From contig NC_135564.1 of the NCBI RefSeq assembly GCF_964340395.1, positions 5,666,361-5,730,360 of the forward strand: a DNA stretch of 64,000 bases, read 5' to 3'. The position numbers and the translations under genes were made by a program. The notes below the pieces were generated by a model. The model did no database searches. It saw only the letters and a program-made list of their open reading frames with translations, and was not told the origin of the DNA. The stretch's first letter is position 1; each line of letters starts with the position of its first letter. This document shows, one piece after another, positions 58,869 through 64,000 of the stretch. The DNA comes from Glandiceps talaboti. Taxonomy: Eukaryota > Hemichordata > Enteropneusta > Spengelidae.

Positions 58869-61800
58869 ACCCCAAATTGTAAATGAGTGAACCAATTTAT
58901 ACATAATGACGATCGCTAGAATGCATATGTGTTTATATATATGTATAGTAGCTGGAAATAAAGACAGATTGATTGACTGATTTGGTATGAGTAAGTGACT
59001 AACGGAATAATAGACTGATATATTTGTGTGCTTATATTTTCATAATGGGAATCGAAAGGGATTTAGTCTGTTTACGGTGCTTACGATATATTCCGTTTAA
59101 TTAATCTTCCGTACCTCGAGATATGAGAGATTAATGGAATATACTGTAAGCGCCGTAAACAGACTAAAAGTGACTTAGACTACACGACAAATTATGACCG
59201 TGACGGATATTGGTAACATGTCGATGGTGTAAATCTTGTTTATGTTAGCTATCAGTTCAGACAAGTAATTAAATAAGTCTTCTTACTTGTCCGTACTATC
59301 AGTAATTAGCTCTATGTAGCCGATACAGTTTTCATCGAAAGTAACAGATAACACTGCATCTACGAAAGTTCAATAGGAAAGAAAACCAAATCATAATAGT
59401 TATTGTCACTTCTCTTTCCTTCAACCATACAGATTTCATATTATCTTGCCGATAGTGACGTCGTTTATCAAGATGGCCGCGTGATTCAACTCGAAAGACG
59501 ACGTGACTTACCGAGAGGTTACGGTGACGACCGAGGAGGTGGAAACACAGCAGGACTTCTCAAATACTTAGAGCAGCATTTTGGAACAGTGACGTCATTT
59601 ACTGGTACATACCAAGCAGACCAATGGGATTTAAACTTAGAGACAGGTAATTCTATGGCGTCATATATTTTGTAGAGATTAATGTACCTTATTAGAATGT
59701 GGCATGGGGACGAATTTCACCGAAAAATCAAAGTTCTTCAATTCTTCTTGTTCTTTTGAAATAATAAAAGAAATTTGGGTTCCACCATCTTGTTTTCAAG
59801 AGAATAGTCAATCTGTTATTTCCCCATAGAGTTAACACGGTCACAGTGTTCAGTGGCCATATTGGATTCTAAAATGACTTGACTTTGATAACACTTGACC
59901 TCTATTTAAAAAAATTATGTTTACTAACCCTGCAGTGTGCAGCTTCTCTAAAATAAAGCCATGGAAATTAACAAATTTGGCCTAGAGTTGACCTGTTGTA
60001 CACTGGGGTGAGGCATCATGGGAAATAGATAAAGTCAGGATCCTCACATATGTTAAACCCATGTCCAAACCTCGGCCCACCAAAATAGTGGTCTGAGTCC
60101 AAACTATCCTAAAGTCATTGTTTTAAGATGTGAAACTCCTACCTTTGTTTATTTCCCACAATGTCTTGTCCCAGTGTACAGCAGACCTCTTCGAAGCTGT
60201 ATCAATCGTTGATTCTGAAGAAGTCACGTGATAATGGATTAGAGAATATGATTGCTCTAGGTCCCCTTAACGTAAAAAAAAAAAAGGCGCTAAAATAATA
60301 ATAGCCGTCTGTTCCCCTTCAATACTACAGTACATACTGATGAATGGATACTGACGTAAGTTCTTTTCTAAACATTAACACTGTGTAAAGCTATACACTA
60401 TAGATTTGACCGATGAGTCTGGAAAAGGTCACCTTATGAAAGGTAAATAAACCAAACTCGTGATCCGATTCCAGACAATGACAGGACTAGACAAAACAGT
60501 GACGTGTAATACTCGACACAAGTCTATGCTGCACATTTAAGACTAAGGTATTACTAGTGATGCATAAATTGGCAGTTTGTAGTTTACATCCCATAAACCT
60601 TGCTAACGTCAGTTCTAACTTTAACTCTTTCTAGATGTAGGATCCAATTCTGTGTCATGTGATTTTGAAGAAGAAACTATATGTGGGTATAACCAAGACC
60701 AAAGTGATGAATTTGATTGGAGAAGAAGGACAGGCTATTCTGGTTTATTTGGACCAAGTCAAGCTAATGTGTACCAAGCAGGTATTATGACGTCAATATC
60801 ACTTAGACAATACATTTGACGAATTTCTACGGTTTGAAGATATTGTAGATGTAAATATTGGTATTTCCAGCATCATTGTTGAAAGGCGAACACCACTCCA
60901 GGAAATCAAATAGAGACATAGACATAAACTACGACTTCTGGAGAATCATTTCATGATGTTACATCACCTACAATTACTTGCGATTTCAGAGAAACATCAA
61001 GTTGATCTCGTGCCTTTATAGGGTATCTTTGCTGGGGACAAATGCATGATGGGAGTCAGCAGAAATAATATATTCAAGTTGAACACTGAATATTCATTAG
61101 TCCCTGAGTGCCTATACCCTTTAGTGTAAAACATATCACTTGAATATTCATTGTGAAACTTGAATATATTATTTCTGCTGACTCCCATGATGCAATGTCC
61201 AACAGCAAAGATACCCTATAAAGGCACAAGATCAATTTGATATTTCTATGAAATTGCAAGTGATTGTAGGTGATGTAACGTCATGAAGTGACTCTCAAGA
61301 ACCCATAGTTTATGAAAATGACTTAATTTCCTGAAGTTGCGCTCCTCTTTAAAGTTGTAAATGTGTATATTTTAATAATATATGTAGTACTTTCCACTAA
61401 TGCATGAACCGTCTCCTTCCAGGTCATTATATGTTAGCCCATGCTGGAGATGGTAACATACCCGGACGACCGTCTTCAGGGTCAGCAAGCCGTGCCAAAG
61501 CTAGACTAGTATCACCTAGCTACACAAGTTCCACATCTGAACAGTGTTTGAAATTCTACTATCATTGCGCCACCAGCGGCGAGGGACATTATCAATCACG
61601 CTTGAATGTTTATACCTTGGAAAACGAAAGACTTGGAAGACCTGTGTGGTCGCGTCCAATATGCAATGAAAGAAAGTGGCACCTAAGCGAAGTTGAGGTT
61701 GACAGTCAAATTGGAGCGTCGTACCAGGTAAATACAAATTTCAAATTGTAAAGAGAATTTGTGAATTTATGTGATAAGACGGTAAAACGTTTCTTATAAT

Positions 61801-63951
61801 TATTTGAAAACTGTTATTTCAAACTTTGATAATTGCCTGAAGACAGTGACCTCTGACCTCTCAGTAGTCGTCAGATAAACATCATGTTGGGGTGAACCGC
61901 TTTTTCTGTGTTTTTAAACAAAGCGTCACGGTCAGATCGCGATCACTACGCATATCTATCCCAAGTTTCGACTATTGGTCACAAGTGACGTCAGATCTCG
62001 GATGTGATGAAGACGCAGTGATTTTTTTATCAGATATTCGATGAATTATTTGGATAGTTTTTGCAGCATATAATGCTGAATACCACAACCGAATGTTTAT
62101 CATCAATGATTTCTTAATATTTTCTATTTTGTCAGGTTGTTTTTGAAACTGTTCATTCTGGTTGGCCATTCACGAACATGGCTATTGATGACGTCACACT
62201 AACTGAGGGGTCGTGTCGTGGCGAACCAAGCACTACAGTAGCACCGACAACGACTACCCAGGATGATCAAAGTCCTCGTAAGTATTCACGTATCTGTGTA
62301 CTGTCACTGTCATGCATGTTGGGAGAAGGGAGGAAGGCTGGGAAGATGGGAAGGAAGTGGATATGACTATATACTAGGAAACGGGCGATAACACAAAAAG
62401 AAGGACATGGCAAATACAATGTAGTTATAATTAGATATTATTCCCCAATATTTTTCTTCGTTCAGCCAGGGAAGACATACAAGTGACATAAGGGTCCTTA
62501 TCACTACGTGTTGAAAATGTGTCTAGGAACAAAACCTTGAGGTCACGAGTGTACTCCAGTTGATTGATGAACAATATTTGGAGAATAATTGATATATAAG
62601 CTTCATTTTAAGAAAAAAATGCTGAAAATAATAATGATATTAATAGTTTGGTTCATATTTCAAGCACCTAGGAATCAATGGCGTAGATGTACATTATCCT
62701 AACGTGTACATCCTGGCTTGCGCATGGTGTAACGCGTTCTACTTATAACGCGTTTTACTTATGAGTTTAATATACAGTTTTTTTTATGTTTGAATTCTAG
62801 TGAAGTGTTATTGCAACGAATGCAACTCAAGAGACAATACATGTGAGACTGATGGAAGCTGTTTTGGAGAGAAGTTCGTGATTGGTGGAAGGGAGACGTA
62901 TTCTTTCCGATGTCTTGACCTTGACATCCTGGCAGTCAATCCACAACTATGTGTGTCATTGCCATTGTCATCGGGAAGATCGGGTTTCCAAACTGTGTCA
63001 ATTTGCTGCAATGAAAAAGACTATTGTAATACTGGAATTATAGAGAACCCAAGGCCTGCCCCTCCAACAGTACCACCAACAACAACGGTCTCTCCGTGTA
63101 TGTATTACAACATTTCGTATAGAGATAACAAAATGTGTTTTTTAAATAGATGACAGCAAAAATAGCAAACACTAACAATATTAAAGTAAATCAAATTTTA
63201 ATCTTATTGCACTGATTATGACGAATGAATTAATTCCTGATGTACATTTGCTTTCTTTATTTCCAGAAATAGTTTAATTTATCTAAATCTGATATATGTA
63301 GAAAAAATCATCAAATGTAAATCTAATAATGCTATTATATTAATTCACAGAGATAAATATGTTGACTTAAATTTGTTTCTTTAAAATGGAACTGTCTTTC
63401 AACATACACCTGTACGAGTAGTGTTACAGTCGAAAACAAACGCTCAGATATAACTTAAAAGACAAACTAAAACTATTGTTGTCCAGTGTGATAGTCTAAG
63501 TAGAAGTGACGGTGGGTGATACTGTACTGTTGCCATGGTTATGCAGATATACAATAACTACCTTTGTATGAAGACAGTGTGAACAATGAAAGTCCCCAAC
63601 ATTTAAATTGGAAGATCACGTAAGTCTACAAAATACACGCTGGAGAAAACTGACTTGCAGAAATGTCGCCCTACTGCGATTGTAATTACATCGACATCTT
63701 GTAGTAACATGTCAATATGACAATATGTGTTAGTTTGTCTGTCTATAGCTGAAAGCTTGATTTTCACTCTCGTATTTTACTAATAACTCGACTCTGTTCT
63801 TACGTCACAGTTGCAGACAAACCCGGTGAATGTCCTCCGATTCCCGAAATGGGAACGTGTTCTTTGGAATGTAACCACGACCCTGAATGTCCCGGTGAGC
63901 AGAGATGCTGCATTACAGCTTGTGGAACAAAATGCGCAGATCCTTACGTCG
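56811..63951 (+). CDS. Secreted/ectodomain mosaic protein: Cys-rich, unassigned module, MAM, activin-receptor-type, WAP (3' partial)
   Basis: Nine exons (56811-56853, 57837-58025, 58344-58651, 59433-59646, 60635-60781, 61423-61727, 62136-62277, 62801-63097, 63811-63951) join in frame to 595 codons; the last ends at a GT donor, so the gene continues to the right. Order: signal peptide (1-24); Cys-rich EB-like module (30-77, eight Cys); an unassigned module (78-251) with VLVFTSYEPVRWILNF and GYGDDRGGGNTAGLLKYL; a MAM domain (about 256-432, CDFEEETICGYNQ ... AIDDVTL); a Thr-rich linker; an activin/TGF-beta-receptor-type three-finger domain (about 450-530, LKCYCNECN, TCETDGSCF, ICCNEKDYCN); a Pro/Thr linker; and a WAP domain (about 552-590, KPGECPP, CPGEQRCC, CGTKC). 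Almost all introns are phase 1 or at domain borders, typical of exon-shuffled extracellular proteins. No orthologue is recognised. Whether a transmembrane or kinase part follows cannot be seen. Confidence 0.85.
58030..58272. repeat. Degenerate tandem repeat, about 65 bp unit
   Basis: Units of TATAGACRATGTCTATRTAT with ACCGACTTTGAC and GGTATATTATA, about four diverged copies starting just after the exon 2 donor of the MAM/WAP gene. Confidence 0.7.
58826..58868. repeat. (GACA)n microsatellite
   Basis: GACG/GACA units in intron 3 of the MAM/WAP gene. Confidence 0.85.
59062..59167. repeat. Near-perfect palindrome (hairpin) of about 106 bp
   Basis: TTAGTCTGTTTACGGTGCTT on the left pairs with AAGCGCCGTAAACAGACTAA on the right; ATATTCCGTTTAATTAATCT pairs with AGATTAATGGAATAT with a small bulge. 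Loop around CTCGAG. It lies in intron 3 of the MAM/WAP gene and is non-coding. Confidence 0.85.
59985..60197. mobile_element. Inverted-repeat element (family I)
   Basis: Left arm GACCTGTTGTACACTGGG and CATCATGGGAAATAGATAAAG pair with the complement of CTTTGTTTATTTCCCACAAT and CCCAGTGTACAGCAGACC on the right. The arms are about 45-50 bp. It lies in intron 4 of the MAM/WAP gene. Confidence 0.65.
60882..61352. mobile_element. Foldback element (family A), copy 1, most complete
   Basis: Two arms of about 200 bp are inverted copies almost to the centre: blocks such as CGTGCCTTTATAGGGTATCT, GAGTCAGCAGAAATAATATA and GATGTTACATCACCTACAAT appear on both strands. A short loop lies near 61090-61130. It occupies most of intron 5 of the MAM/WAP gene and could form a very long hairpin in the pre-mRNA. 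Confidence 0.85.
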
Positions 63952-64000
63952 GTTAGTATTATTGACAGACATATCCTATGTTAGTGGGTGTTATGTTAAA

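Overview
The window is eukaryotic DNA from an intron-rich animal genome. Genes are split by GT-AG introns, AT-rich non-coding DNA dominates, and microsatellites and small inverted-repeat elements are abundant. The gene families present (ADAM10, p24/TMED, ASRGL1, mitoregulin, DIPK2, NACA, and a MAM/activin-receptor/WAP mosaic) point to a bilaterian animal. Protein divergence and repeat style suggest a marine invertebrate, either a lophotrochozoan or a non-vertebrate deuterostome. I cannot name the species from sequence alone.

Layout. (1) 1-1730, minus: the first four coding exons of an ADAM10-like metalloprotease, running off the left edge. (2) 9708-15789, minus: a complete three-exon p24-family cargo receptor (TMED3/7-like). 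(3) 18349-19592, minus: an intronless isoaspartyl peptidase/L-asparaginase (ASRGL1) preceded by only 98 nt by a 62-codon ORF that I recognise as mitoregulin (MTLN); the two look dicistronic. (4) 24305-39066, plus: a five-coding-exon DIPK2-family divergent kinase with a large repeat-filled first intron, including about 47 copies of a 35-bp unit next to exon 2. (5) 42953-47655, minus: a complete six-coding-exon NACA. (6) 48855-54366, minus: a second five-exon DIPK2-family gene with the same intron phases, tail to tail with the first, NACA lying between them. (7) 56811-63951, plus: nine exons of a secreted multidomain protein that continues past the right edge (signal peptide, Cys-rich module, an unassigned module, MAM, activin-receptor-type three-finger domain, WAP).

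These genes do not form a pathway. TMED, DIPK2 and ADAM10 share the secretory route, NACA is ribosome-associated, and MTLN is mitochondrial in vertebrates. The strongest points of interest are the MTLN-ASRGL1 arrangement, the paired DIPK2 genes that have lost kinase catalytic residues in different ways, and the MAM/activin-receptor/WAP mosaic with an unassigned 'SYEP...GYGDDRGGG' module. Several inverted-repeat transposon families are also present, as is a repeat carrying a hammerhead-ribozyme-like core. Exon ends below were set by reading GT-AG sites and checking that phases join; family names come from recognition of the translated sequence, not from a database search.
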